Below, in pieces: positions 44,173 to 54,289 of a stretch of DNA of 64,000 nt; position 1 is the stretch's first letter, and every line of letters begins with the position of its first letter. This stretch comes from Sphingomonas sp. 1F27F7B (GTDB lineage Bacteria > Pseudomonadota > Alphaproteobacteria > Sphingomonadales > Sphingomonadaceae): NCBI RefSeq assembly GCF_005503355.1, contig NZ_SCMK01000004.1, positions 62,001 through 126,000 on the forward strand, read 5' to 3'. Position numbers and translations under genes: made by a program. A model generated the notes under the pieces. The model had not been told where the DNA came from and ran no database searches. It saw only the letters and a program-made list of their open reading frames with translations.

Positions 44173-46035
44173 ATGACCGAACTTTCTCGCCGTGAGGCTC
44201 TTGCGGCCGCCACGTTCGCCGGCGCCGTTGCCGCGCTGCCCGCATGGGCGCGCCAGGCGACCGCGCCCGCCGGCGCGCAGTGGGACCTGAGCGAATTATA
44301 TCCCAGCGATGCCGCCTGGGAGGATGCCCGCAAGCGGATGCTCGCCGCGATTCCCGCCATCGCCAAGTTCAAGGGCCGGCTCGGCGAAAGCGCGGACGTA
44401 CTGGCCGAGGCGCTGACGCTCCAGTCCGATCTCGGCCGCACGATCAGCCGCATCTACACCTATGCCAGCCTGAAGGGCGACGAGGACGTCCGCATCTCGG
44501 CCAATCAGGAGAAGCTGGCGCAGGCACGCGACCTCTACACTGCGTTCGGCGAGGCCAGTTCCTGGACTTCGCCCGAGCTGCTGACGCTCGGCAAGGCGAA
44601 GATCGACACCTTCCTCGCCGCCAATGCGACGTTGCGCACGCGATTCGACTTCGCGCTGGCCGAGACGCTGCGCCAGGCCGAGCACACGCTCTCGCCCGAA
44701 GGCGAGGCGATCCTCGCGAGCGCGAGCTCGCCGCTCGCGGCGCCGGGCGAGATCTCGGGCCAGCTGCGCTCGTCCGACATCCCCTGGCCGACGATCACCC
44801 TCTCGACCGGCAAGGCGGTGCGCCTCGATTCGCAGGGCTATACGCTCAATCGCGACGCGCCCAACCGCGAGGATCGCAAGGCGGTGTTCAACGCCTTCTG
44901 GACCGCGCACGGCAAGTTCCAGAACTCGTTCGGCGCGACCTATGGCGCCGAGGTGCGCGGCGACATCTTCTATGCCAAGGCCCGCAAATATCCGACGTCG
45001 CTCGCCCGCGCGCTTTCGGGCAACAACGTGCCCGAGACCGTCTATCGCACGCTGGTTGCCGAAGCGAACAAGGGGCTGCCCCAGCTCCACCGCTATTTCG
45101 AGCTGCGCCGCAAGATGCTCAAGCTGCCGGACATCGGCTATTACGATATCTATCCGCCGCTCGTGTCGATGGACCGCAGCTACACGCTCGACCAGATGCG
45201 CGCGACCACGCTGGAAGCAGTGAAGCCGCTCGGCCCCGACTATCAGGCGCGGATCGCCAAGGCGACTTCGGCCAAATGGATGGACCCCTGGCCCCGCGAG
45301 GGCAAGCGCCCGGGCGCATACATGAATCCCGGCGCCTTCGACGTGCATCCCTATCTGCTGCTCAATCTGAGCGACAAATATGACGGGATGAGCACCTATG
45401 CGCACGAATGGGGCCATGCGCTCCACTCGCTGCTCGCCAATTCGGCCCAGCCTTATGACAAGGCCGATTATCCGATCTTCCTCGCCGAGATCGCCTCAAC
45501 CTGCAACGAGCAGCTGCTGGTCGCGCACATGCTCAGGAACGCCAAGACCAAGGAAGAGAAGCTCTTCTATCTCGGCCAGCAGATGGAGAATTATCGCGGC
45601 ACCTTCTATCGCCAGACCATGTTCGCCGAGTTCGAGCTGAAGGCGCACGACATGGCGGAGGCAGGCCAGGGCCTGTCGGGCGAGAAGTTCACCAAGGTAT
45701 ATGGCGAGCTGCTGCGCACCTATCACGGGCCGAACATGATCCTCGCGCCCGAATATGCCAATGAATGGGCTTATATTCCCCACTTCTACAACAGCTTCTA
45801 CGTATACCAATATGCGACCTGCATCTCGGCGGCGACTTTCTTCGCCCAGTCGATCCTGAAGGGCGGCGCCAAGGAGCGCGACAATTACCTGTCGGTGCTG
45901 AAGGCCGGCGGATCGGGTTATCCGACCGAGATCCTGAAGCGCGCCGGCCTCGATATGGCCAGCCCGGCCCCGTATCAGGCGCTGATCGCGGACTTCAAGA
46001 ACGTGCTCGACCAGGCTGAAGCGCTGGTCGGCTGA
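44173..46035 (+). CDS. pepF: Tat-exported M3 family oligoendopeptidase F
   Basis: Zinc metallopeptidase of 620 residues hydrolysing short peptides. The N-terminus MTELSRREALAAATFAGAVAALPAWA is a Tat signal (SRREAL with twin Arg), so the enzyme is probably folded in the cytoplasm and exported; cytoplasmic OEPF relatives lack this. The zinc site is HEWGH at 411-415 (His411, Glu412, His415), with the third ligand Glu about 28 residues later in ..FLAEIAST. The C-terminal region GLSGEKFTKVYGELLRTYHG is M3-typical. Confidence 0.93.
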   Translation: MTELSRREALAAATFAGAVAALPAWARQATAPAGAQWDLSELYPSDAAWEDARKRMLAAIPAIAKFKGRLGESADVLAEALTLQSDLGRTISRIYTYASLKGDEDVRISANQEKLAQARDLYTAFGEASSWTSPELLTLGKAKIDTFLAANATLRTRFDFALAETLRQAEHTLSPEGEAILASASSPLAAPGEISGQLRSSDIPWPTITLSTGKAVRLDSQGYTLNRDAPNREDRKAVFNAFWTAHGKFQNSFGATYGAEVRGDIFYAKARKYPTSLARALSGNNVPETVYRTLVAEANKGLPQLHRYFELRRKMLKLPDIGYYDIYPPLVSMDRSYTLDQMRATTLEAVKPLGPDYQARIAKATSAKWMDPWPREGKRPGAYMNPGAFDVHPYLLLNLSDKYDGMSTYAHEWGHALHSLLANSAQPYDKADYPIFLAEIASTCNEQLLVAHMLRNAKTKEEKLFYLGQQMENYRGTFYRQTMFAEFELKAHDMAEAGQGLSGEKFTKVYGELLRTYHGPNMILAPEYANEWAYIPHFYNSFYVYQYATCISAATFFAQSILKGGAKERDNYLSVLKAGGSGYPTEILKRAGLDMASPAPYQALIADFKNVLDQAEALVG

Positions 46036-46115
46036 CTTGTTGCTTGCGGTGCCGGCCCGCGCCCGGCCTCCCGGCAGCAATGTCGGGGGCCGGTGGGGGA
46101 GCCGGCCAGTGCCGC

Positions 46116-46448
46116 CTAGAAGCGCTTTCGCGTCGGCGCATGGAAATCGGGCGGCTTGTCCGCGATCCATGCGACGAAGCGGCGGATGTCCTCCGACCGG
46201 AGCAGCGCCGCCATCGTGGGATAGAGCCGCGCCAGCTCGGCATTGCTCGCACAGGCATGGATGGTGCGGTGGCAGATCGGATGGAGCGGCACCGTTTCCC
46301 GGCCGCCCTCGCTCTTGGGCAGCACATGGTGCCATTCGCTCCGCCGGCCGAGCGGGCGGGCACAGAGCGCGCAGGCCGTTGCCGGCGGTGCATCCGCCGC
46401 GGCCGCCATCGCCGCCGCGACTTGCTTGCGCCGGACCCGGCCGCTCAT
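46116..46448 (-). CDS. HNH domain protein
   Basis: Protein of 110 residues. CALCARPLGRRSEWHHVLPKSEGGRETVPLHPICHRTIHACAS (in part) has two CxxC-like Cys (26, 29), HH at 40-41, and HPICHRTIH; this is a CxxC-HNH fold of putative nucleases (HNH_5-like). The C-terminal half is helical and basic (KPPDFHAPTRKRF). The start overlaps the stop of the beta-hydroxylase gene as ATGA, so it is translationally coupled. Role in this pairing is unknown; it need not be a nuclease. Confidence 0.85.
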   Translation of the reverse strand: MSGRVRRKQVAAAMAAAADAPPATACALCARPLGRRSEWHHVLPKSEGGRETVPLHPICHRTIHACASNAELARLYPTMAALLRSEDIRRFVAWIADKPPDFHAPTRKRF

Positions 46449-47032
46449 CCTTCGAGCTGGCGCAACAGCCAGTCGTCGACCACCAGGTCGAGCACCAGAT
46501 GGATGCGTGCGCTCCGGCCCCGGTTCGCCACACTGTGCGGATCGGCGAGCCGCAGATACCAGGCCTCGCCCGGCGCCATCGTCACGCGCGTGCCGTTCAG
46601 CCGGAAATCGACATCGTCGTTGGTCAGCACCGGCACATGGATCCGCGCGAAGCCCCCGGCGATGTCGAGGTCGAAATCCGCATGTTCCTTGATCACCGAC
46701 CCTGCCGCGAGCCGCATCAGCCGGACCGAGCGGACCGGACAGGCGAATGCGTCGATCACCGCCGACAAGGCCGGCATCCGCACGCGCCACGGCGTGTCGA
46801 CGAACGCGGCATCGCCGGGCGCCGAATAGATCAGCTGGACCGGATGGGTGGCGCCGGCCTGCGCACGCAACGGCAATGCGCTCCAGTCGCCCTCGTAATT
46901 CCGCTTCACGAAATGAGCGGTCCAGTCGTCCCGTTCGAGCGCGGCGATATCGGCGGCGAGCGGCCCGGGATCGAAGGCAAGCGGCAACCGTACCCGATCG
47001 GGCCAGATGGATTGTGTGGGTAGGGTCGCCAT
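46445..47032 (-). CDS. Aspartyl/asparaginyl beta-hydroxylase-like protein
   Basis: Fe(II)/2-oxoglutarate oxygenase-like protein of 195 residues with a double-stranded beta-helix fold. The first His and acid of the iron site are in VIKEHADFDLD (HxD) and the second His is probably in LADPHSVANRG; an Arg nearby would bind 2-oxoglutarate. FARIHVPVLTNDDVDFRLNG is the typical core. The start at 47032 (GAGGCAGG 8 nt upstream) is preferred over 47056. It is divergent from the sulfotransferase-like gene and coupled to the HNH gene. It may hydroxylate Asp/Asn of a peptide or protein. Confidence 0.86.
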   Translation of the reverse strand: MATLPTQSIWPDRVRLPLAFDPGPLAADIAALERDDWTAHFVKRNYEGDWSALPLRAQAGATHPVQLIYSAPGDAAFVDTPWRVRMPALSAVIDAFACPVRSVRLMRLAAGSVIKEHADFDLDIAGGFARIHVPVLTNDDVDFRLNGTRVTMAPGEAWYLRLADPHSVANRGRSARIHLVLDLVVDDWLLRQLEG

Positions 47033-47084
47033 ATTAGCCTGCCTCGTCCTCGACATGACCCTATCCCCGCCTCGGATGATTGCA

Positions 47085-48236
47085 ATGCCACCCTCAACAC
47101 TCGATCAGTTCCGCGCGGCCGTGATGGCCGATGCGCTGGCCCAGGCGCATCTTGCCGAACCCCGCGACCCGGCGGTGTTCGAGGCGCGCGCGCTCGCCTG
47201 GGCCAGGGCGCGCGGCATGGCGCTGACCCCGGCAGATCTGATCGAGAGCAGCCGCCCCGATCCCCTCGGGCTGCAGCGCTTCTTCCAGGCGCCGCTCGTC
47301 CAGCCGGACTGGCCGCCCCAGGGCTGGCTCCCGGCAAGCTTCGCTCCCTTCCCCGAACCCGCGATCCAGTGGCTCAACTTCGCGGGCGTCTCTCCCAGCC
47401 GCCCCTTTTTCGAGGATGCGGTGCGCGAGGCGGCGGACCGGCCGTTCAACCGGCTGTTCCGCATCGCCACGCCGCTCGCCGGCTTCCTTGGCCGAGCGAA
47501 TCCACGCCCGCCTTCGGGCTTCATCTTCCATATGTCGCGCTGCGGCTCGACGCTGGTCTCCCAGATGCTCGGTGCGGGGCCGGGCCATGTCTCGATTTCC
47601 GAAGCGGCGCCGCTGGACGCCATGATCCAGTGCCGCTTCGCCGATGCGGAAGCGCATGCCGATGCCTTGCGCGGGCTGGTCGATGCCTATGCCCGCGGCG
47701 CCGGGCATCTCTTCGTCAAGCTCGACAGCTGGCACACGCGCGCACTGCCGCTGCTGCGCCGCGCCTTTCCCGAGACGCCCTGGATCTTTCTGTATCGCGA
47801 TCCGGTCGAGGTGCTGGTTTCGCAGCAGCGCCTGCGCGGCGTGCAGACCGTGCCCGGCGTCGTGCCGCTCGAATGGTTCGGCCTGGCACCCGAGGCGGCA
47901 CAGCTTCCCGAGCGCGCGTTCATTGCCCGAATTCTCGAACGGACCTGCAGCGCGGTGATCGAGCATGGCGGGGGCAAGGGACTGCTGGTCAACTATGCCG
48001 AACTGCCCCAGGCCGTTTTCGACCGCATCCTTCCCCATTTCGGCGTCGCGCCCGACGCTGTGGCGCTGACCGCGATGACGGCGGCCTCCACGCGCTATTC
48101 CAAGGCGCCGACAGTCCGTTTCCATGCCGATGGAGCAGGCAAGCAACGTGACGCGGACGACGAGCTGCGCACCACCGCCGAACAGTATCTCGCCCCGGTA
48201 TTCGCCGCACTCGAGGCCCGGCGCGCCACAGCCTAG
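47085..48236 (+). CDS. Sulfotransferase-like protein with N-terminal Nif11-like segment
   Basis: Protein of 383 residues. Residues about 5-52 (STLDQFRAAVMADALAQAH, then ARARGMALTPADL) have the outline of a Nif11-like leader domain: Phe, D.., A..G, T/L-x-D. The main domain (about 90-370) shows the PAPS-binding 5'-loop FHMSRCGSTLVSQML (148-162) and the 3'-phosphate motif IFLYRDPVEVLVSQQ. Thus a PAPS-dependent transferase or related kinase-like fold is likely. The ATG at 47085 is preferred (GGATGA before it); 47076 is possible. It is divergent from the beta-hydroxylase gene with 52 bp between. Substrate unknown; the N-terminal domain assignment is tentative. Confidence 0.82.
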   Translation: MPPSTLDQFRAAVMADALAQAHLAEPRDPAVFEARALAWARARGMALTPADLIESSRPDPLGLQRFFQAPLVQPDWPPQGWLPASFAPFPEPAIQWLNFAGVSPSRPFFEDAVREAADRPFNRLFRIATPLAGFLGRANPRPPSGFIFHMSRCGSTLVSQMLGAGPGHVSISEAAPLDAMIQCRFADAEAHADALRGLVDAYARGAGHLFVKLDSWHTRALPLLRRAFPETPWIFLYRDPVEVLVSQQRLRGVQTVPGVVPLEWFGLAPEAAQLPERAFIARILERTCSAVIEHGGGKGLLVNYAELPQAVFDRILPHFGVAPDAVALTAMTAASTRYSKAPTVRFHADGAGKQRDADDELRTTAEQYLAPVFAALEARRATA

Positions 48237-48265
48237 GCCCGTTTCGACGGGACGGCGCCTGCCCC

Positions 48266-49327
48266 TCAGCCGCCCTTCTGCATCGCCTCGATGATCTTCT
48301 TCACTTCCTGGCTGCGGCCGCGCGGCAGGACGAGCACGTCATTGCCCGAGGCCACCACGATCAGATCCTCGACGCCGACCAGCGCCACGCGCTTGCCGGG
48401 CTCGGCGCGGACCAGGCAGTTGCTCGATTCGATCACCACGGCGTCGCCGCGCACGACATTGCCGCCGGCATCGGCATGGCTGATCGCATGGAGCGCGTCC
48501 CAGCTGCCGACGTCGCTCCAGCCCATCGTCACCGGCACGACCGCCACGCGCGGCGCCCTTTCCATCACCGCATAGTCGATCGAATCCGCAGGGCTGGCAG
48601 CGAAGCTGTCGGCGTCGGGCCAGACTCGGGCACCCTCGCGCCGCCCCTTCTCCATTGCCTGCTGCGCCGCGTGCAGCATGTCGGGCGCATAGCTCGCCAG
48701 GGCCTCCAGATAGGCATCGGCGCGGAACAGGAAGATGCCGCCGTTCCAGGTATGCCCGCCCTCGGCGAGCATTGCCTCGGCCTTGTCGCGCGCCGGCTTC
48801 TCGACGAAGCGCTCGACGCGGTGCACGCCATTGGCCAGCACTTCCCCCACCTTGATCCAGCCATAGCCGGTCTCGGCCGCATCGGGCGTGATGCCGAAGG
48901 TGATCAGCCAGCCATCCTCCGCCAGCGGCAGCGCGGCTTCGATCGCCAGGTGAAAGGCGTCGACATCGGCGATCACGTGATCCGACGGCATCACGAGCAA
49001 CGGCTGGGCGCCGCCGCCCGCGGCGATCGCGGCAAGCGCGATCGCCGGCGCAGTGTTGCGGCCCATCGGTTCGAGCACGAGCGCGTGCGCAGCACTGTCC
49101 GCAGCGGCAAGCTGCTCCTCGACCATGTCGGCATGATGCGCGTTGGCGACGACGATCGGCCGGCCGAATCGCTCGCCTGCGGCGCGACGCGCGGTGAGCT
49201 GGAGCATCGTCTCCTCGGCCGTCAGCGAAAGAAGCTGCTTGGGTCTCTCGGCCCGCGACATCGGCCAGAGTCGGGTGCCCGATCCCCCCGACAGGATGAC
49301 AGGAACGATCGGCTTCGAATCCGGCAT
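48266..49327 (-). CDS. manC: Mannose-1-phosphate guanylyltransferase (GDP-mannose pyrophosphorylase)
   Basis: Nucleotidyltransferase of 353 residues making GDP-mannose from mannose-1-phosphate and GTP for exopolysaccharide. The pyrophosphorylase signature ILSGGSGTRLWPMSRAERPKQLL (in part) is at about 11-33; FVEKP and GGIFLFRADAYLEAL follow in the sugar site. The C-terminal isomerase domain of bifunctional forms is absent. The start at 49327 gives MPDSKPIVPVILSGG. It is divergent from the sugar-transferase gene and belongs with the exopolysaccharide block. Confidence 0.93.
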   Translation of the reverse strand: MPDSKPIVPVILSGGSGTRLWPMSRAERPKQLLSLTAEETMLQLTARRAAGERFGRPIVVANAHHADMVEEQLAAADSAAHALVLEPMGRNTAPAIALAAIAAGGGAQPLLVMPSDHVIADVDAFHLAIEAALPLAEDGWLITFGITPDAAETGYGWIKVGEVLANGVHRVERFVEKPARDKAEAMLAEGGHTWNGGIFLFRADAYLEALASYAPDMLHAAQQAMEKGRREGARVWPDADSFAASPADSIDYAVMERAPRVAVVPVTMGWSDVGSWDALHAISHADAGGNVVRGDAVVIESSNCLVRAEPGKRVALVGVEDLIVVASGNDVLVLPRGRSQEVKKIIEAMQKGG

Positions 49328-49487
49328 CTGCTTCGAACCTCCTGAAGATGCCGCAATGCGGCGATTTGCCCCCGGGGTCAAACACATGGGCCGCAATATC
49401 GGTGCCGCCGACGCGAGATTTTTCCGCCGGCATCGCAAGCGCCGCCATGTCGGATTTGTTTACACTTCCGCACTACAGAGGATCTCC

Positions 49488-50876
49488 ATGATCCGGCTGT
49501 TCAAGCATTATGTGCCCAATGCGGTGCTGTTGCTCGGCTTTCTCGACATCCTGCTGCTGGCGGCGTCGGGCGAGCTCGGCTGGATGTTGCGCGCGCATCA
49601 GCTCGGCATCGGCCTGCCGCCGATGCCGGACCGCTGGCCCCAGCTCGTCAGCTATGCGCTGTTCCTCGAAGTCGCGATGGTTGCGGTCGGCGTCTATGGT
49701 GCCGATTCGCTCCAGTCGCTGCGCTATGCGATGGCGCGGCTGATCGTGGCGATCTCGCTGGGCGTGATCGGCTTGAGCGTGCTCTATTTCCTGATCCCCG
49801 AGATCGGCTTCTGGCGCTCGAACCTGCTCTACGCGATGGGCGTCTCGATCCTGCTGCTGATCGCGCTGCGCATCCTGCTCGGCAAGGCGCTGGGCAGCCA
49901 GGCGTTCAAGCGCCGCATCGTGGTGCTCGGCGCCGGCGCGCGGGCCCAGCGCCTCAAGGACCTCTCCAAGACCCCCGGCGCGGGCTTCGTCGTGGTCGGC
50001 TATGTCGCGATGAGCGAAGCCAATCGCGTGATCCCGGAGGCGATCGCCCGCGATGCGATCTACAACCTCGCCGACCATGTCGTGGTGCTCAACGCCAGCG
50101 AAGTCGTGCTCGCGCTGGAAGAGCGCCGCAACGCGCTGCCGCTCAAGGACCTGCTGCGCATCAAGACCACCGGCGTGCACGTCAACGAGATTTCGACCTT
50201 CCTCGAGCGCGAGACCGGCCGTGTCGACCTGGACAGCGTCAATCCAAGCTGGCTGATCTTCTCCGACGGCTTCTCCTCGGGCCGCATGCTGTCGAGCATG
50301 TTCAAGCGGTTGTTCGACATCGGCGCGAGCCTGGCGCTGCTCATGCTGATGCTGCCGATCATCCTGCTTACCGCGATCCTGGTGAAGCTCGAGAGCCGCG
50401 GCCCGGCCTTTTATCGCCAGCGCCGCGTCGGCCTCTACGGCACCGGCTTCGACGTGATCAAATTGCGCTCGATGCGCCAGGACGCGGAGGTCGACGGCAA
50501 GGCTGTGTGGGCAGAGAAGGACGACCCGCGCATCACGCGCATCGGCCGCATCATCCGCAAGACGCGGATCGACGAGCTGCCGCAATGCTGGAGCGTGCTC
50601 AAGGGCGAGATGAGTTTCGTCGGCCCACGCCCCGAGCGCCCCCAGTTCGTCGAGGATCTCGAAACCAAGCTGCCCTATTATGCCGAGCGGCACATGGTGA
50701 AGCCCGGCATCACCGGCTGGGCTCAGATCAACTACCCCTATGGCGCGTCGATCGAGGATTCGCGCCAGAAGCTGGAATACGACCTCTATTACGCCAAGAA
50801 CTACTCGCCGTTCCTCGACGTGCTGATCCTGCTCCAGACCATCCGCGTCGTGCTGTTCCCCGAAGGCGCGCGCTAG
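49488..50876 (+). CDS. Undecaprenyl-phosphate sugar transferase (TIGR03013-like, EPS)
   Basis: Priming glycosyltransferase of 462 residues of the WbaP/Bac_transf family that starts polysaccharide on undecaprenyl phosphate. N-terminal half has several membrane helices and a Rossmann-like CoA-binding-type domain (RRIVVLGAGARAQRL); the C-terminal half is the catalytic domain with KRLFDIGASLALL, YRQRRVGLYGTGFDVIKLRSM, TRIGRIIRKTRIDELPQ and KPGITGWAQINYPYG. The family linked to the PrsK/PrsR system (TIGR03013) fits by context and outline. GAGGATCTCC precedes the ATG. Confidence 0.93.
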   Translation: MIRLFKHYVPNAVLLLGFLDILLLAASGELGWMLRAHQLGIGLPPMPDRWPQLVSYALFLEVAMVAVGVYGADSLQSLRYAMARLIVAISLGVIGLSVLYFLIPEIGFWRSNLLYAMGVSILLLIALRILLGKALGSQAFKRRIVVLGAGARAQRLKDLSKTPGAGFVVVGYVAMSEANRVIPEAIARDAIYNLADHVVVLNASEVVLALEERRNALPLKDLLRIKTTGVHVNEISTFLERETGRVDLDSVNPSWLIFSDGFSSGRMLSSMFKRLFDIGASLALLMLMLPIILLTAILVKLESRGPAFYRQRRVGLYGTGFDVIKLRSMRQDAEVDGKAVWAEKDDPRITRIGRIIRKTRIDELPQCWSVLKGEMSFVGPRPERPQFVEDLETKLPYYAERHMVKPGITGWAQINYPYGASIEDSRQKLEYDLYYAKNYSPFLDVLILLQTIRVVLFPEGAR

Positions 50877-52930
50877 ATGGGCGCGCTGCTGCTCTGGCTG
50901 CACGCGCTTGCCGCGCTGCTGTTCGGGGCGCTCGCGCTCTGGGCGTGGCGCACCGATCTGGCCGGGCTGCCGCGCCGCCCGCTCGCCTTCGCGCTGGCGG
51001 CCACCGCGCTCTGGGCACTCGCCATTGCCGGTATCGGCTCGACCGACATCGCCAGCTGGTTCGCCGAGACGCTGCGCAACCTCGCCTGGCTTGGCTTCAT
51101 GCTGATGCTTCACCGCCGCGATGCACAGGCGCGTCCGCCGATCGCGCTGGGTACGGTCTATGGCGTGGTCGCCCTGGTTCAGATCGGCACGCTGGCGCTC
51201 ACGCTCATCGCTTATACCGATCCCGAGCCCATCGTCGCCGCGCAGACCGCCAACGCCGCCGTGCTGCTGCGCATGCTGGTTGCAGTCGCGGCACTGGTGC
51301 TGGTCCAGGCGCTCTGGTCGGCGCTGAGCCCGGCGGCCGTCGGGCCGCTCCGCACGCTGGTGATCGCGCTCGCCGGCATCTGGTGCGCCGAACTGGGGCT
51401 CTACACCATCGCCTATCTCGCCGCCGAATGGCGGATCGAGCCGCTGGTGCTGCGCGGGCTTGCCTATCTCGCCATCGCGCTCGCGATCGGCACCGCGCTC
51501 CAGCGCAAGGGCGAATGGAAGATCGAGGTGTCGCGCGCCATAACCTATCAGTCGCTCTCGCTGGTCGCGGTGGGCGTCTATTTCGCGCTGCTGGCGCTCA
51601 CCACCTCGGCCATCGCCACCGTGGGCGGCACCAATGCCCGTATCCTCCAGACCGCCTTTGTGCTCGGCTCGACCGCGGCGATCCTCACGCTGGTCGCCAA
51701 CAGCTGGCTGCGTGCCTGGCTCAAGGTCAAGCTCGCCAAGCATCTCTTCCGCCATCGCTACGACTATCGCACCGAATGGATGCGCTTCACCGAGACGCTG
51801 GGCAACCCGCAAGGCGGCGCCGCGCTCGACGAACGCATCGTCAAGGCGATCGCCGACCTGACCGAAAGCCCGGCCGGCGTGCTGCTCGTCCCCGATGCGG
51901 GCGGGCTCGGCATCGGCGCGAGCTGGAACTGGGACCGCGCGACTCTGCCCATCGCCAGCGACACGGCGCTGGGCGAGCATCTCCAGGCGACCGGCCGGAT
52001 CATCGAGCTCGACGCGGTTCGCCGCAGCGAGGATCATCTCGACGCTGCCACCGTGCCGCAATGGATGCTCGACCTGCCCGAGGCCTGGGTGATCGTTCCG
52101 CTGCCGCATCTGGCCGAACTCGCGGGCGCGATCCTGCTCGCCCGCCCGCCACTCGACCGCGCCCTCGACTGGGAAGATTTCGACTTGCTGAAAGTGGCCG
52201 GCCGCCAGGTCGCCTCCTATCTCGCCGAGGCCCGCGCGCAGGACGCGCTCGCCGAGGCGCAGCGCTTCGACGAGTTCAACCGCCGCTTCGCCTTCATCCT
52301 GCACGACATCAAGAACCTGGTGAGCCAGCTGACCCTGACGGCGCGCAACGCCGAGCGCCATGCCGACAAGCCCGAGTTCCGCGCCGACATGGTGGCGACG
52401 CTGCAAAGCTCGGCCGAGCGGATGAACGGGCTGCTCGCCCGGCTTTCCCAGCATCATCGCGGCCGCGCCGAGGCACCGCATGCGATCGAGATCGTCACGC
52501 TGGTCGAACGCGTCGCCGCGCAGCGCCGGGGCCAGCATCCGGTGGTCACGTCCGGCGTCCGCAGCGCCATCGCCCATGCGGATCCGGCGAGCCTCGAGCA
52601 ATTGCTCGCCCATCTCCTCCAGAACGCGATCGAGGCGAGCCCCGCGAACGAGCCGGTGACGCTCGCGGTCTCCGCGGACGGCGAGCGGGTGGCGATCGAC
52701 GTGATCGACCTGGGGGTCGGCATGTCGCCCGCCTTCATCCGCGACAAATTGTTCAAGCCCTTCGTCTCTTCGAAGGAAGGCGGGTTCGGCATCGGTGCCT
52801 TCGAGGCCCGCCAGCTCGCGCATGCCATGGAGGGCCGCATCGAAGTGACGTCGCGCGAAGGCAAGGGCACGCGTTTCCGCGTGATCCTGAAGGCCGCGCA
52901 TCCCGCCGATCTGGGAATGGGGAGGGCTGC

Positions 52931-52934
<4 letters not shown>
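50877..52934 (+). CDS. prsK: PrsK-type sensor histidine kinase (XrtA/PEP-CTERM system)
   Basis: Membrane histidine kinase of 685 residues. About eight N-terminal hydrophobic helices (residues 1-260), a GAF-like domain (about 300-445, WMLDLPEAWVIVPLPHLAE in part) and the kinase core. The phospho-accepting His is in FAFILHDIKNLVSQLTLTARN, an H-box typical of PrsK; HATPase_c region includes LAHLLQNAIEASPANEP and GVGMSPAFIRDKLFKPFVSSKEGGFGIGAFEAR (in part). ATG directly follows the stop of the sugar transferase (TAGATG), and its TGA overlaps the prsR ATG (ATGA). Confidence 0.9.

Positions 52935-54272
<1,338 letters not shown>

Positions 54273-54289
<17 letters not shown>

Noticed and set aside
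49340..49487. Possible sigma54 promoter before the sugar transferase
   Set aside because: TTTGCC at 49367 was noted, but no GG-N10-GC element with correct spacing could be placed.
49473..52901. Minus-strand frame of about 1140 codons antisense to the sugar transferase and prsK
   Set aside because: Same low-complexity antisense composition; the plus-strand genes are clear homologues with tight overlaps.
50507..52930. Plus-strand N-terminal extension of the prsR frame
   Set aside because: It runs through the sugar transferase and prsK in another frame, is Arg-rich and low complexity; the ATGA overlap at 52931 marks the real start.
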